Source of the DNA: JAEKNW01 sp963678375
Lineage (GTDB): Bacteria; Cloacimonadota; Cloacimonadia; Cloacimonadales; JAFGVF01
Direction of reading: 5' to 3'
NCBI GenBank assembly: GCA_963678375.2
Contig: OY782831.1
Span: 2,418,001-2,482,000, forward strand
Length of the DNA: 64,000 nucleotides
Shown here: positions 27,635-37,337 of the stretch, in pieces
Position numbering within the stretch: the first letter of the stretch is position 1
How the letters are laid out: each line of letters begins with the position of its first letter
Notes under the pieces: generated by a model
Told to the model about the DNA's origin: nothing
The model's database searches: none
What the model saw: the letters and a program-made list of their open reading frames with translations, nothing else
Made by a program: the position numbers and the translations under genes

Positions 27635-29935
27635 ATGAAGAAAGCAATTAATAAGAAATTAAGAGTTAAGTTGTTATGGACTTTCTTGATTTCAATAACA
27701 GCTTTTATGATCTTAATATTCATAGCTCCACTTCCTCAAGAAGAGGATTGGAGCTATTCCTCTGTTATTTTAGCTGAGAATGGCCAATATTTAAGAGTAT
27801 ATTTGGATAGTAAAGAACAATGGCATTTACAGCATCAAGGTCATATTCCCGAAAAACTGCGGATTGCTGTTTTAGAGTTTGAAGACAAAAATTTCTACTC
27901 ACATTTAGGGGTTGATCCCTCAGCAATAGCCAGAGCGCTTTATACAAATATAAAAAAAGGCTCAATTGTAAGTGGTGGTTCTACCATTACTATGCAAGTG
28001 GCACGACTTTTCTTACAAAAAGAAAGAAGACTTATTAACAAGATTCGAGAAGCCTTTATTTCTTTGAAGTTAGAAGCTTTGATGTCTAAAGATGAGATCT
28101 TATTAACCTATCTGAACAATGCCCCTTATGGCAGAAACATAGTAGGCATCAAGAGTGCTGCTTATAAGTATTATGACAAGGAGTTAGAAGAACTTACTTG
28201 GGCTGAAGCTGCTCTTTTTGCAGTGTTACCAAACAATCCGGGTTATCTTTTCCCAGGTAATAATACTGAGAAACTAAAAAGAAAAAGGGATTTCTTGTTG
28301 CATAAGCTAGTTGTAAATGGCTATATTGATGAACACCAATATAAAAATTCAGTAAGAGAAGCAATTCCAACTAAAATTTATTCTTTTCCCATCACTGCTC
28401 CTCACTTGGGAGATAGACTTAAAAAATCTGCAAAATCTATACACAAAACTACTATCAATAAAAACTTGCAGATTAAATTAGAAGAACTGGCTGCCAAGGA
28501 AGGTGCATATCTTAGCAGCTTGGGCATAAAGAATATCGCAATACTAGTTTCTAGTACTCAGAAGCATGAAGTTAAGGCTTATATTGGCTCTCAGGCCTAT
28601 TTCTCAAAATCTACTAATGGCTTCGTAGATGGCGTCCAAGCACTAAGATCTTCAGGGTCTATCCTCAAGCCCTTTATCTACGCTTATGCTCTAGAAAAAG
28701 GGTTAGTAACACCTAATTCTCTCTTGGAGGATGTTAATAAAAACTACGGAATTTTACTACCCAAGAATTATGATAAAAAATATAGAGGCTTAGCGACACT
28801 GACAGAAGCCTTGCAAAAATCACTTAATATTCCCGCCTATGAAGTCACTCAAATGATTGGAATTTATGATGCTGTCTCTGTCCTTAAGAGTGTAGGTATG
28901 AAAAGCCTTAATAGAGAGCCATCTTCATACGGACTTTCAATCTGCATTGGTGGGGCAGAAGTAAATCTCTGGGACCTTAGCGAAATGTATCAAACCTTAG
29001 CTAATGACGGAATTTATGAGTCTTTAAAAGTCACTACTGATGAAGACGTTAGTAGTCACCAATCTCTCTTATCTCCTGCTGCAAGCTATCTTACTTTAGA
29101 AATATTGCAAGGAGTAAAGAAGCCTGCTCGTTTCATTAATAATTTTCCAAATTTTGCTTGGAAAACAGGTACCAGCAATGGCTTCAGAGATGCTTGGGCT
29201 GTTGGATTAGACCAAGAATGGACAATTGCAGTCTGGGCAGGTAATTTTACAGGTCAAGGAAATCACAATTTAAATGGTAGAGAGATAGCAGGTTCAATTC
29301 TTTTCAAAGTATTAGCAGAATTACCCCAAAATAGTAATTCGTTTTTTTCTAAACCTTGGAAAGATTTCAAACAAATACCTGTTTGTGCTGTTAGTGGATA
29401 TTCTCCAACTAAAGACTGCCATGATACTCTTTGGATTGATGTTCCTAAAAGTGCTTTTATCCTTCCCAAATGCCCCTATCATAAACAGATTATTGTAGAT
29501 GAGAATGAAGCTATGCAACTTTGCTCAGATTGTTGGCAAGGAATTGCTAAGAAAGCAATATCAGTCTTGGATTATCCTCCCGATGTTGATTATTACCTTA
29601 AACAAAATGGACTTGATCTACCTCCTAAATTGCCCCATAATCCTGAGTGTAGTCGCTTAGACTCAGATTCTGACTTGATTATTAAATACCCTATTAATAA
29701 TAGTAATATCTATTTACCAAAAGATTTAAATGGTAATCTAAACACTTTTCAAGCTCAAGCATATACTACAGAAGACTTTCTCTTTTGGTTCTTAGATGGA
29801 AAGCTTATAGGTAAAACAGAAGATAAACATCAAATGGATATAGTAACAACTTCGGGTAAAAAAGAGCTATTACTTGTTTCATCTGGTGGATTATCCCAGA
29901 AAGTCAACTTTGAAATTATAATAAAAGAAGATTGA
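27635..29935 (+). CDS. pbpC: Bifunctional peptidoglycan synthase PBP1C
   Basis: One N-terminal membrane helix (about 12-32) is followed by a GT51 glycosyltransferase domain, with FEDKNFYSHLGVD (catalytic Glu83) and GGSTITMQ. The transpeptidase domain has SxxK at S342-K345 (SGSILKP), SLN near 402 and KTG at 510-512. A C-terminal BiPBP_C-type domain with several Cys completes the PbpC architecture. The length of 766 fits. It lies 59 bp after the A2M gene on the same strand. Confidence 0.94.
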   Translation: MKKAINKKLRVKLLWTFLISITAFMILIFIAPLPQEEDWSYSSVILAENGQYLRVYLDSKEQWHLQHQGHIPEKLRIAVLEFEDKNFYSHLGVDPSAIARALYTNIKKGSIVSGGSTITMQVARLFLQKERRLINKIREAFISLKLEALMSKDEILLTYLNNAPYGRNIVGIKSAAYKYYDKELEELTWAEAALFAVLPNNPGYLFPGNNTEKLKRKRDFLLHKLVVNGYIDEHQYKNSVREAIPTKIYSFPITAPHLGDRLKKSAKSIHKTTINKNLQIKLEELAAKEGAYLSSLGIKNIAILVSSTQKHEVKAYIGSQAYFSKSTNGFVDGVQALRSSGSILKPFIYAYALEKGLVTPNSLLEDVNKNYGILLPKNYDKKYRGLATLTEALQKSLNIPAYEVTQMIGIYDAVSVLKSVGMKSLNREPSSYGLSICIGGAEVNLWDLSEMYQTLANDGIYESLKVTTDEDVSSHQSLLSPAASYLTLEILQGVKKPARFINNFPNFAWKTGTSNGFRDAWAVGLDQEWTIAVWAGNFTGQGNHNLNGREIAGSILFKVLAELPQNSNSFFSKPWKDFKQIPVCAVSGYSPTKDCHDTLWIDVPKSAFILPKCPYHKQIIVDENEAMQLCSDCWQGIAKKAISVLDYPPDVDYYLKQNGLDLPPKLPHNPECSRLDSDSDLIIKYPINNSNIYLPKDLNGNLNTFQAQAYTTEDFLFWFLDGKLIGKTEDKHQMDIVTTSGKKELLLVSSGGLSQKVNFEIIIKED

Positions 29936-29986
29936 CATAATGTGTAATCTTAAAAATTATAGTAAAAAATAAAACAAGGGAACATT

Positions 29987-30754
29987 ATGAAATTAAATAT
30001 AATTATAATTATAACTCTATTAATAACTTGTAGTCTTTTTTCTATTCAAGACCAGGAGAAGTTAACTTTCAATATTCGCTATGGAATTATTTCAGCAGCA
30101 GAAGCTGAATTATTTACTCGTTATATCATCCACACAGATTCAATATATACAGAACCTATTGAAGCTTTGAAAGTAACTTCAAAAGCTGAAACCTACTCTT
30201 TCTTTGATGTTTTTTTCAAAGTAAGAGATAGAATAACTTCTATTTCTGAGCAAGACAGTGGAAGAGCTATCTATTACGAAAAAAATCTGCGTGAAGGCGG
30301 TTATAAGCAAAGAAGATTGCATTATTATGATAGAGAAAATGAGAATTGCATATATCAGAAATGGTCTTTTGGTAAAGAAGAGTTTTCTACAGAAAACATT
30401 CCAATTACAAAAGATACTTTTGATTTTCTTGGAGCATTTTATCATATTAGACAGCAAGATTTATCTGTTGGCGATACTATCAGAGTTACAATGTCTGGAG
30501 ATGGTGTAACATTTGATGCTAATATTGTTGTTCATAAAAGAGAAAAGCTAAAAACTATCTTTGGTAGAAAAAAATGTCTAAAAATTGAACCTCAACTAAC
30601 TCAAGAAACTATTTTTAAGAATTCGGGGAAAATATATATCTGGTTAACTGATGATGAGTTTAAAATCCCTGTGAAGATGGAATCTGAAGTTAAATTTGGT
30701 TCATTTGTAGCAGATCTTAAAGATGCGGAGAATGTGGGACTGAAAATAAAATAA
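29987..30754 (+). CDS. DUF3108 exported protein
   Basis: A signal peptide (about 1-19) precedes a beta-rich domain beginning LTFNIRYGIISAAEAEL, the DUF3108 hallmark, and ending KMESEVKFGSFVADL. Such proteins of about 250 residues are periplasmic or outer-membrane associated in FCB-group and proteobacteria; no enzymatic function is known. It stands between pbpC and trpS. Confidence 0.8.
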   Translation: MKLNIIIIITLLITCSLFSIQDQEKLTFNIRYGIISAAEAELFTRYIIHTDSIYTEPIEALKVTSKAETYSFFDVFFKVRDRITSISEQDSGRAIYYEKNLREGGYKQRRLHYYDRENENCIYQKWSFGKEEFSTENIPITKDTFDFLGAFYHIRQQDLSVGDTIRVTMSGDGVTFDANIVVHKREKLKTIFGRKKCLKIEPQLTQETIFKNSGKIYIWLTDDEFKIPVKMESEVKFGSFVADLKDAENVGLKIK

Positions 30755-30880
30755 CCACAATTTTTGCCTTATTAATTCTTAATCTTAGTTAGATTAATTA
30801 CTTCTTTCATAGATAAAAAGTTCTGGACTATTTTTCCTTATCATAATATTTTGTTAACCAATCTATTTTTCGGAGGATTT

Positions 30881-31879
30881 ATGAATAGAAAAGTTTCCTT
30901 AACTGGTATAAAACCTACTGGGATGCCACATCTTGGCAACTTTGTTGGTTCAATAAGACCAGCCTTACAACTCGCTGAAGACTATGATGCACGTTATTTT
31001 ATTGCAGATTATCATGCTTTAAATCAAATAAAAGATCCTAAAAAATTAAGAGATATGACCTTTGAAGTAGCTTCTGCTTGGCTAGCTTGTGGGCTTGATC
31101 CTAAGGAAGTTCTCTTCTATCGACAATCTGATGTACCAGAAACTTTTGAGCTAGCTATAGCATTAATGGCTTTTACTCCTAAAGGTCTAATGAATCGTGC
31201 CCATGCTTATAAAGCGATTGTTCAAAAGAATGAAGAAGAAGGGAATCCACAAGATGATGGAGTTAATATTGGACTCTTTACTTACCCAGTTTTGATGGCT
31301 GCTGATATCCTCCTTTTTGATGCTGATATTGTACCTGTGGGAAAGGACCAACTTCAACATATCGAAATGGCAAACGATATAGCCCAATCACTTAACTTCA
31401 ATTATAAAAAAGATATTCTTAAACTGCCAAAACCTTACACTCATGAAGAAGCTGGAGTAATCGTTGGTTTAGATGGTAGAAAGATGAGCAAAAGCTATAA
31501 CAATGAAATTTCTTTATTTCTACCTGAAAAGAAACTGAGAAAAACTATAATGAAAATAGTAACAAACTCTCAAACCATCGAGGAAGTAAAAGATCCAGAT
31601 AACTGTAATGTCTTTTCTCTTTATAAAGTCTTTGCTAGTCCAACCCAACAAGCTCAATTAAGAGAAAAATACTTAGCAGGTGGAATGGGTTGGGGAGAGG
31701 CGAAACAAGCTCTCTTTGAAGCTGTGAACGAACAATTGAAAGGTCCAAGAGAAAAATATTTTGAACTTTTAGAAAATAGAGATTATGTTGATAAGATACT
31801 TGTAGAAGGTGCTGAAAAAGCGAGAGATATAGCTTCAAAAACTATCAACAGATTGCGGTCTTCAATCGGTATTGATTAA
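30881..31879 (+). CDS. trpS: Tryptophanyl-tRNA synthetase
   Basis: TrpS charges tRNA-Trp. The class I signature is PTGMPHLGN (12-20), and the second is KMSKS (201-205). The length of 332 residues from ATG 30881 is typical. CGGAGGA directly upstream supports 30881 rather than an ATG at 30851, which would add ten residues without homology. TYPVLMAADILLFDADIVPVG-type tRNA and dimer contacts are conserved. Confidence 0.96.
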   Translation: MNRKVSLTGIKPTGMPHLGNFVGSIRPALQLAEDYDARYFIADYHALNQIKDPKKLRDMTFEVASAWLACGLDPKEVLFYRQSDVPETFELAIALMAFTPKGLMNRAHAYKAIVQKNEEEGNPQDDGVNIGLFTYPVLMAADILLFDADIVPVGKDQLQHIEMANDIAQSLNFNYKKDILKLPKPYTHEEAGVIVGLDGRKMSKSYNNEISLFLPEKKLRKTIMKIVTNSQTIEEVKDPDNCNVFSLYKVFASPTQQAQLREKYLAGGMGWGEAKQALFEAVNEQLKGPREKYFELLENRDYVDKILVEGAEKARDIASKTINRLRSSIGID

Positions 31880-31908
31880 ATTAATCTGTAAAAGTGAAGA
31901 AAATATTC

Positions 31909-31938
31909 TTGACAAAAAAACTAACAAAAATTTATATG
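31909..31938 (+). promoter_or_regulatory. Candidate sigma70-type promoter for secG/tRNA-Leu
   Basis: TTGACA at 31909-31914 and TATATG at 31933-31938 are 18 bp apart, 27 bp upstream of secG. The -35 box is perfect and the -10 box is moderate. Confidence 0.5.
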
Positions 31939-31964
31939 AATAAACTTATCGCAAGGGAGAAAAA

Positions 31965-32345
31965 ATGGAAATATTTCTTTTAGTAATACATATACTTATT
32001 AGTATTGCCTTGGTCTTACTTATCTTGGCTCAAACTTCTAAGGGTAATGGATTAGATAGTAATTTAGGCGGAGCAGCTTCTAATGTTTTTGGAAGTTCTG
32101 CATCAGAAATGTTAAAAAAATGGACTCAAATTATCGGAGGACTTTTCTTGATCTCTTGTGTCTTCTTAGCTATTAATGTTAAGTCAGGTAAGTCAGTTGA
32201 TAATGTTGCTCCAGCATCAACAGGTCAAGTCAACACTCAAGAGACTTCACCTGCACAAGAATTAGATCTTGAAGAAGGCGATATTCAGGAAATGCCTGCT
32301 ACTGAAACTACTTCAGAAACAGCAAGCGAAGCACCTGTAGAATAA
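31965..32345 (+). CDS. secG: Protein translocase subunit SecG
   Basis: SecG is the small two-helix subunit of SecYEG. The two membrane helices (about 4-24 and 54-72) flank the conserved QTSKGNGLDSNLGGAA loop. A Thr/Glu-rich, acidic C-terminal tail of about 45 residues makes it longer (126) than E. coli SecG, which is common outside proteobacteria. The secG to tRNA-Leu order is also seen in many genomes. Confidence 0.93.
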   Translation: MEIFLLVIHILISIALVLLILAQTSKGNGLDSNLGGAASNVFGSSASEMLKKWTQIIGGLFLISCVFLAINVKSGKSVDNVAPASTGQVNTQETSPAQELDLEEGDIQEMPATETTSETASEAPVE

Positions 32346-32356
32346 ACTTTTGTAAA

Positions 32357-32444
32357 GCAGGAGTGGTGGAATTGGCAGACACGCAAGACTAAGGATCTTG
32401 TGCCCATTGCGGGTGTGCGGGTTCAAGTCCCGCCTTCTGCACCA
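32357..32444 (+). tRNA. tRNA-Leu (anticodon AAG)
   Basis: Acceptor arms GCAGGAG and CTTCTGC pair, followed by ACCA, so CCA is encoded. A D-arm GTG/CAC, anticodon stem CAAGA/TCTTG, a class II variable arm (GCCC/GGGT) and T-arm GCGGG/CCCGC around TTCAAGT complete the cloverleaf. The seven-base anticodon loop is CTAAGGA, giving anticodon AAG for CUU codons. A34 would have to be left as A or edited to inosine. Confidence 0.95.
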
Positions 32445-32449
32445 ATATT

Positions 32450-32480
32450 AAAACCCTAACCAAATTTGGTTAGGGTTTTT
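32450..32480. terminator. Strong intrinsic terminator after tRNA-Leu
   Basis: AAAACCCTAACC and GGTTAGGGTTTT make a 12-bp perfect stem around AAATTT, with a T-run on either strand. It ends the secG-tRNA transcript. Confidence 0.9.
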
Positions 32481-32504
32481 ACACGTCTAGAAGAAGAGTT
32501 TTAT

Positions 32505-32610
32505 CCACAAATTACACAAATTACACAAATTACACGAATTACACGAATTACACAAATTACACGAACTACACGAATTACACGAATTACACGAATTACACGA
32601 ATTACACGAA
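32505..32610. repeat. 9-bp tandem array, ACACGAATT
   Basis: About eleven copies of a 9-bp unit, ACACGAATT or ACACAAATT, run head to tail. Degenerate copies of the complementary form (AATTCGTGT) recur at about 56062-56102 and 62868. There are no unique spacers, so this is not a CRISPR. Confidence 0.9.
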
Positions 32611-32744
32611 GAAAGAAGAATTAGCCACCGAAAACAACGATAAGAGAGAATAGAACAGAATTACGACCTTTTAAACTCCCCGCTTTCATTTGCCTTAAGC
32701 AAATGTATTCAAAAAGATAATACTCCTTTGAAAATACGTATTAT

Positions 32745-33020
32745 GTAGGGGTACATGCTCCATAGCTTTAGCTACGTAGTATGGCATCTTTGATGACGGG
32801 GTGTTTTTTAACTGGGAACGCCAGCATCTTGCTGGCATCATTGCAATAATCATTGATTGTCTTTCTAACTGGGAAAGCTGAAACCCACATCCACATCCTT
32901 TTGATAGAAATGATTATCTTAAATCCTAAATAGATATTAGCCTATATGCAAGCATAATTCTAAATTACTTGAATCCTCTTCTGTCGGACCGCAGGACACC
33001 CTTGTCCGCCATTACAGACT
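32745..33020. repeat. Cluster of dispersed palindromic repeats
   Basis: From left to right: a GGGGTACAT...GTATGGCATC...ACGGGGTG element (32751-32806) that is a diverged relative of the copies inside the portal gene; a GGGAACG hairpin GCCAGCA-TCT-TGCTGGC (32820-32836); a damaged copy after AACTGGGAAAGC (32869); and a TCTTCTGTCGGAC element (32978-33013). The gap 32445-33222 has no ORF I can support; the last 200 bp are AT-rich and featureless to me. Confidence 0.65.
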
Positions 33021-33222
33021 TTAATTTCTTTCAGATGGTGTGTTATATATTTTTTATGAACTTTCCCCAATATTATCAGCAGATAAGGGGAGTCTTGGCA
33101 TTTTTAAATTTTCCTCCAATAAAATGATGTATACCGCTTTACAAAGTGGTGTTTGAAGAAGAAAGGTGCACACTTAATATTATTTATAGCTTGAATGTTA
33201 TGAGTTATGAAGAACTTATATG

Positions 33223-35277
33223 TTAGCGAGTAAATAGATGAGATGTTCCAAACAATTTTTCAATAGAATTATTAAATTCTGATATATCATCAATATATAA
33301 AATTCTTAAATTTTTAACTGCTCTTGAACAAGAAACATAGAGAAGATTCCTAATTTTATTAAATTTAACTTTCTCATCTTCATTAGGTAATGATGAAAAT
33401 TTATCAAAATTCTTAAAGAAAAAGTTAAAATAATTTTTGTCTTTACCAAAAGCATTTCCCATAATTATTACAACATTATCAAACTCTAAGCCTTTTGTTC
33501 CATGGTACGTATGATAATCAATTTTATTTGTTTGAATTCTTAATATATAGTTATACCATCTGTTAAATTCTTCAATATCAATGGCAAGTAAATTATCTAT
33601 ATTTAGAATCGCTTCTTCAATTTTATCATCATTCAGGTTTCGATAAAGTACCCTAAGCAGAAAATCTTTAAATCTATCAATATTAAAATTATTAATAGTT
33701 GTAAGTTTATCTAATATTGATTGATAAACTCTATTTTTACTTTTTGAATATAATTCTGACATTGAACTAAGATAATCTCCTAAAGATCTACCCTTAGAGC
33801 TCTTTATCAATTCAATTAGCTTTCTTAAATCACTGAGTTTTAGAATGCTATAAAAAGTTTTATCAATTAAGTTTTCAATTGGTGTTGAATCATCAATAAC
33901 CATATTGATAAACTTCAAAATGTTGAAAAATAATACTGGAATTTCACCAAGTTTTCTTAAGTCATTGCTTAATAATTCTGTATTTAATTGATCATAATAT
34001 TGTTTATAATATTTTGTTTCTTTTAATAAACTATATAAATTATTGAATCCACTAAAATCAGCTACGGACTTATTTGTTAGAAGAAGACAATGAAGTTTAT
34101 TCTCATGTGAAATATCCCAGTCTTTAGCAGTTCTGTTAATAAAAGTATTCACATTCTCTTTGCACCCAGTATAAAATTGTACTTTTCCACCTGAACAATT
34201 TTCATATATTGATACTTGATTTATATCATCATTTCTAATATTATTAATTACTTGTATAATTTCTTTTGTTGACCTCCTGTTATAAGGTTTTGATATGGGA
34301 TGTAATCCTTGATGTAATTCCGTTAATTTATCACCTACACCTTCATCATAGATATTTTGGACAGGATCACCAAAATATCCAACAAAAAAATTATGTTTAA
34401 TCTTGTCAGCATGATCTGATAATAGGCTTAATATCCTTATTACTTTTTCGTTAGTATCTTGATATTCATCAACAAGAATATAAGGATATTGATCGATTAT
34501 TATTTGTTTAAGTATATCAAAACTATTTATAATTTCTAAACTGTAATCAAGTAAAGTATCGTGACTGATTTGCATTTTATGAAGAATATCTCTATTAAAA
34601 TTAGAATTGTAATTTACGAAATTGAAACCTTTCTTTTTTTCATGGATATGATCAATACAGGTTCTGTAATTTTCTAGTTTGAATAGAACAGTAACTAATT
34701 TTTTAAAGTTAGAGACATTGCTTAAAAGATTTGTAAATGATATAATTATGGGACTAATGACTGCTTTGAATGAAGCAGAATCTTCATTATAATTCTTATT
34801 AAATAGATCTTTGTTCTCAAACATTATTTTAGCAAAATTATCTTTATCGATTGGAGATAGTTCATTATATTTTTTAAATTTATCGTTGTTTAATAAGTCA
34901 TTTTCAGTACTTTGGATATCAAGAATTAGTCTTTTTTTATGGATAGTAACTAATTCAAGTTGATAATCTTTGATTAATTCCCAGATTCTTTCATGTATTG
35001 TCGAAACTTTTACTAATTTTGTATTGCCAAGTCTTTCTTTGACTTCATTAGTAGCAACCTTAGTATAAGTAATACATATAATGGTCTGATTGTTTTTTAT
35101 TAATGTATTTCCAAATTCTTTGATAATATATTTTAAACTATCAATTAGAGCATAAGTTTTACCTGCACCAGCTCCTGATGTAAAAACAATACTCTGGTTG
35201 CTTTTAATTGCATCATTGATTGATATTTGTATGTTTTCTTCGTTAGTAATATTTTCTGAAGATATTTTATCTATCAT
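33223..35277 (-). CDS. UvrD/PcrA-like SF1 helicase, GajB-like
   Basis: All SF1A helicase motifs are readable: Walker A SGAGAGKT (34-41), Ia TYTKVATNEVKERL, Ib STIHERI, Walker B DEYQDT (270-275), III GDPVQNIYD, IV NRRST, V YHGTKGLEF near 588, VI LLYVSCSRA near 645. At 684 residues it is longer than the roughly 490-residue GajB of known Gabija systems because of insertions between motifs Ib and II. The ATG touches the stop of the OLD gene (ATGA-type overlap), so the two are coupled. An OLD nuclease followed by a UvrD helicase is the defining pair of Gabija anti-phage defence. In Gabija, GajB is thought to sense DNA ends or nucleotide loss and activate GajA. Confidence 0.88.
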   Translation of the reverse strand: MIDKISSENITNEENIQISINDAIKSNQSIVFTSGAGAGKTYALIDSLKYIIKEFGNTLIKNNQTIICITYTKVATNEVKERLGNTKLVKVSTIHERIWELIKDYQLELVTIHKKRLILDIQSTENDLLNNDKFKKYNELSPIDKDNFAKIMFENKDLFNKNYNEDSASFKAVISPIIISFTNLLSNVSNFKKLVTVLFKLENYRTCIDHIHEKKKGFNFVNYNSNFNRDILHKMQISHDTLLDYSLEIINSFDILKQIIIDQYPYILVDEYQDTNEKVIRILSLLSDHADKIKHNFFVGYFGDPVQNIYDEGVGDKLTELHQGLHPISKPYNRRSTKEIIQVINNIRNDDINQVSIYENCSGGKVQFYTGCKENVNTFINRTAKDWDISHENKLHCLLLTNKSVADFSGFNNLYSLLKETKYYKQYYDQLNTELLSNDLRKLGEIPVLFFNILKFINMVIDDSTPIENLIDKTFYSILKLSDLRKLIELIKSSKGRSLGDYLSSMSELYSKSKNRVYQSILDKLTTINNFNIDRFKDFLLRVLYRNLNDDKIEEAILNIDNLLAIDIEEFNRWYNYILRIQTNKIDYHTYHGTKGLEFDNVVIIMGNAFGKDKNYFNFFFKNFDKFSSLPNEDEKVKFNKIRNLLYVSCSRAVKNLRILYIDDISEFNNSIEKLFGTSHLFTR

Positions 35278-37325
35278 TATTTTATATCTCCTTTGTTTAT
35301 TTTGCTTTTAAGCCATTCGAGGCCATCTAATATATATTTAGGCATTTTAGGAATTCTTGTTTTATCATCAAGTGTTATATATCTATAAAGCAATTCATTA
35401 GCGAAATCACTTTTATTTGTATTTAGCTTTCTTTGAAGTTTGTAAGAATTTTCTTTAACTTTATTATAATCTATTGGGTCATCATGACAAACAATGTCGT
35501 TGTATATTCTAGGTTTTAATTTGGTTAAGGTATCATTTAGTAATTTATTATCAAAATTGTTAAGGATAAAAGCTTCTTCAAAACTTGTAGAATAAAAGCC
35601 ATTAATTTTTTTCTGGAAAACAATTCTCAAATTATCATCACTAAAAAAATCTTCTATTTCATCTAATTTATCAGAATTATTGTTATATTTTTTAATCGTT
35701 TTGTTTGTCGTTGTTTTGTTTAATAAATCAGATATTTGTTCGAAATTCTTTTTTTCTTCATCTGTTCTCTTTATATCTAAATCTGTAACTATCAAAGTAG
35801 GAACTTTCAGTAGTTTTATTAAATTATGATAAACTAATCCGTGAGCACCATTTATATTAAATATTGAAATGTAGTATTTATTAAGAACTTCATCATTATC
35901 AATATGATATCTAAGCAATGTCTCTTCTGTTATTCCTTCAACAAAAATTATGGCGTCAGAAAAAAATAATTCAGAAACTTTATATTTAATATGTTTTTTT
36001 AAGAATTTTAAATCATCTTCTGATTGATCCGATGTTGGTTTTATATTTGTGTCGTTTAAAGCAACAACATTTGAAATATTATCATCAGTTGTTATATAAT
36101 TGATATTATTAAAAGTATTACCACTGTGAATTTTACTATTTAAAACATGGGATGAGTGGGTTGAAATGATTAACTGACTATTAACATTCTTATCTCTACT
36201 TTTCAATAAAGAGCTTACTGTATCATTTATGTATTTAATAAACAATTCTTGCATCTGTGGATGCATAAAAGTTTCAGGTTCTTCTATAGAAATTAAATTT
36301 ATTTTACTGTTGAATGATTGAGCAGGATATTTCTCCATATAATCGATTAGATCTGCAATAATCATCATTAAATTAGTATATCCTAATCCAAACTGGTTTT
36401 CGGGAATATTATGATTATGTTCAACATATTCATATTTTATAATATCAGTCAGTAATTTAGTAAAAGTTAAATTTGATGTAAGCATCATTTTTAAGTGTTC
36501 AGGAGATTCAATAACTCCTAAAGATTCATTTATGCTGTTGGTATGCGTTGAAGAAATCTGTGATGTTAGCGTCGAATTTATCTTTAAAATTTCTGTTTCT
36601 ATTTGGTCTCTATCTTCTTCTTTAAGAAGTGAGCTATATCGGTAGCTAATGATTTTATTGAAGGCAACAGACAGTGGTTTATCATTTCTAATATTATTTG
36701 CGTTTATTGGTTTTAAATCAATTAACTGAGATAATGAAAATTCTATATTTTTATTATTTGCATTTTTATAAATAATCTTGTAATCCGAATTATCTATTAA
36801 TTCGAGAAATTTATTGAACTCACTACAAGACTCATTGCTTTTCTTAATTATTTGTTTGATGTCGTTTCTGAAAATTTCTTCATCTTGAATTTCATATCTT
36901 GCAATGATCATAAATTCCGATTTATTTAAATCACCTAAGGTCATAAAAGGTACGATGTTAGTTACCAAATCTGTAATTTCTTCATCTAAACCAACTTCTA
37001 ATTGAAATTCTAAACATGGTACTTCTAATTTTTGGAAGCATTTTGATTTATATTTATCTCTGTAGCTTGAAATCAATCTTGTTAGATAATCAAAATTAAA
37101 ATCTGTTGCATTAAAGGTTTTAGTTTTTATTAATTTCTCCAGTGCTTTAATAACAGAAGTTTTTCCTGAATTATTTTTTCCTACAATCAACGTTGTAACA
37201 GGCGCTATATTGATTGCATTTTCTCCTAGATGGTTAGCGTTGGTACTTGCGTCAACAAACTCAACTTTATTATTGATTGTTCCAAATTTTCTAAAATTAG
37301 TTATAGTTAAACTTTTTAAATACAT
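35277..37325 (-). CDS. OLD-family ATPase/TOPRIM endonuclease, GajA-like
   Basis: The N-terminus is an SMC/RecF-like ATPase: KSLTITNFRKFG, then Walker A GKNNSGKT (49-56). Walker B ISIEEPETFMHP lies near 347-358 and the switch ISTHSSHVL follows. The C-terminal third is a TOPRIM nuclease with FVEGITEE near 461 and TDLD near 510, the Glu and DxD metal ligands of class 2 OLD proteins. The length of 682 exceeds typical GajA (about 580). GajA nicks DNA and is held off by NTPs; that activity is known for the family, not shown here. It starts 12 bp after the upstream 226-residue gene and is coupled to the helicase, so the three form one operon. Confidence 0.88.
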   Translation of the reverse strand: MYLKSLTITNFRKFGTINNKVEFVDASTNANHLGENAINIAPVTTLIVGKNNSGKTSVIKALEKLIKTKTFNATDFNFDYLTRLISSYRDKYKSKCFQKLEVPCLEFQLEVGLDEEITDLVTNIVPFMTLGDLNKSEFMIIARYEIQDEEIFRNDIKQIIKKSNESCSEFNKFLELIDNSDYKIIYKNANNKNIEFSLSQLIDLKPINANNIRNDKPLSVAFNKIISYRYSSLLKEEDRDQIETEILKINSTLTSQISSTHTNSINESLGVIESPEHLKMMLTSNLTFTKLLTDIIKYEYVEHNHNIPENQFGLGYTNLMMIIADLIDYMEKYPAQSFNSKINLISIEEPETFMHPQMQELFIKYINDTVSSLLKSRDKNVNSQLIISTHSSHVLNSKIHSGNTFNNINYITTDDNISNVVALNDTNIKPTSDQSEDDLKFLKKHIKYKVSELFFSDAIIFVEGITEETLLRYHIDNDEVLNKYYISIFNINGAHGLVYHNLIKLLKVPTLIVTDLDIKRTDEEKKNFEQISDLLNKTTTNKTIKKYNNNSDKLDEIEDFFSDDNLRIVFQKKINGFYSTSFEEAFILNNFDNKLLNDTLTKLKPRIYNDIVCHDDPIDYNKVKENSYKLQRKLNTNKSDFANELLYRYITLDDKTRIPKMPKYILDGLEWLKSKINKGDIK

Positions 37326-37337
37326 TTTAATGCTCCC

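Noticed and set aside
32505..32610. Possible CRISPR array
   Set aside because: The unit is only 9 bp and repeats without spacers; no cas genes are nearby.
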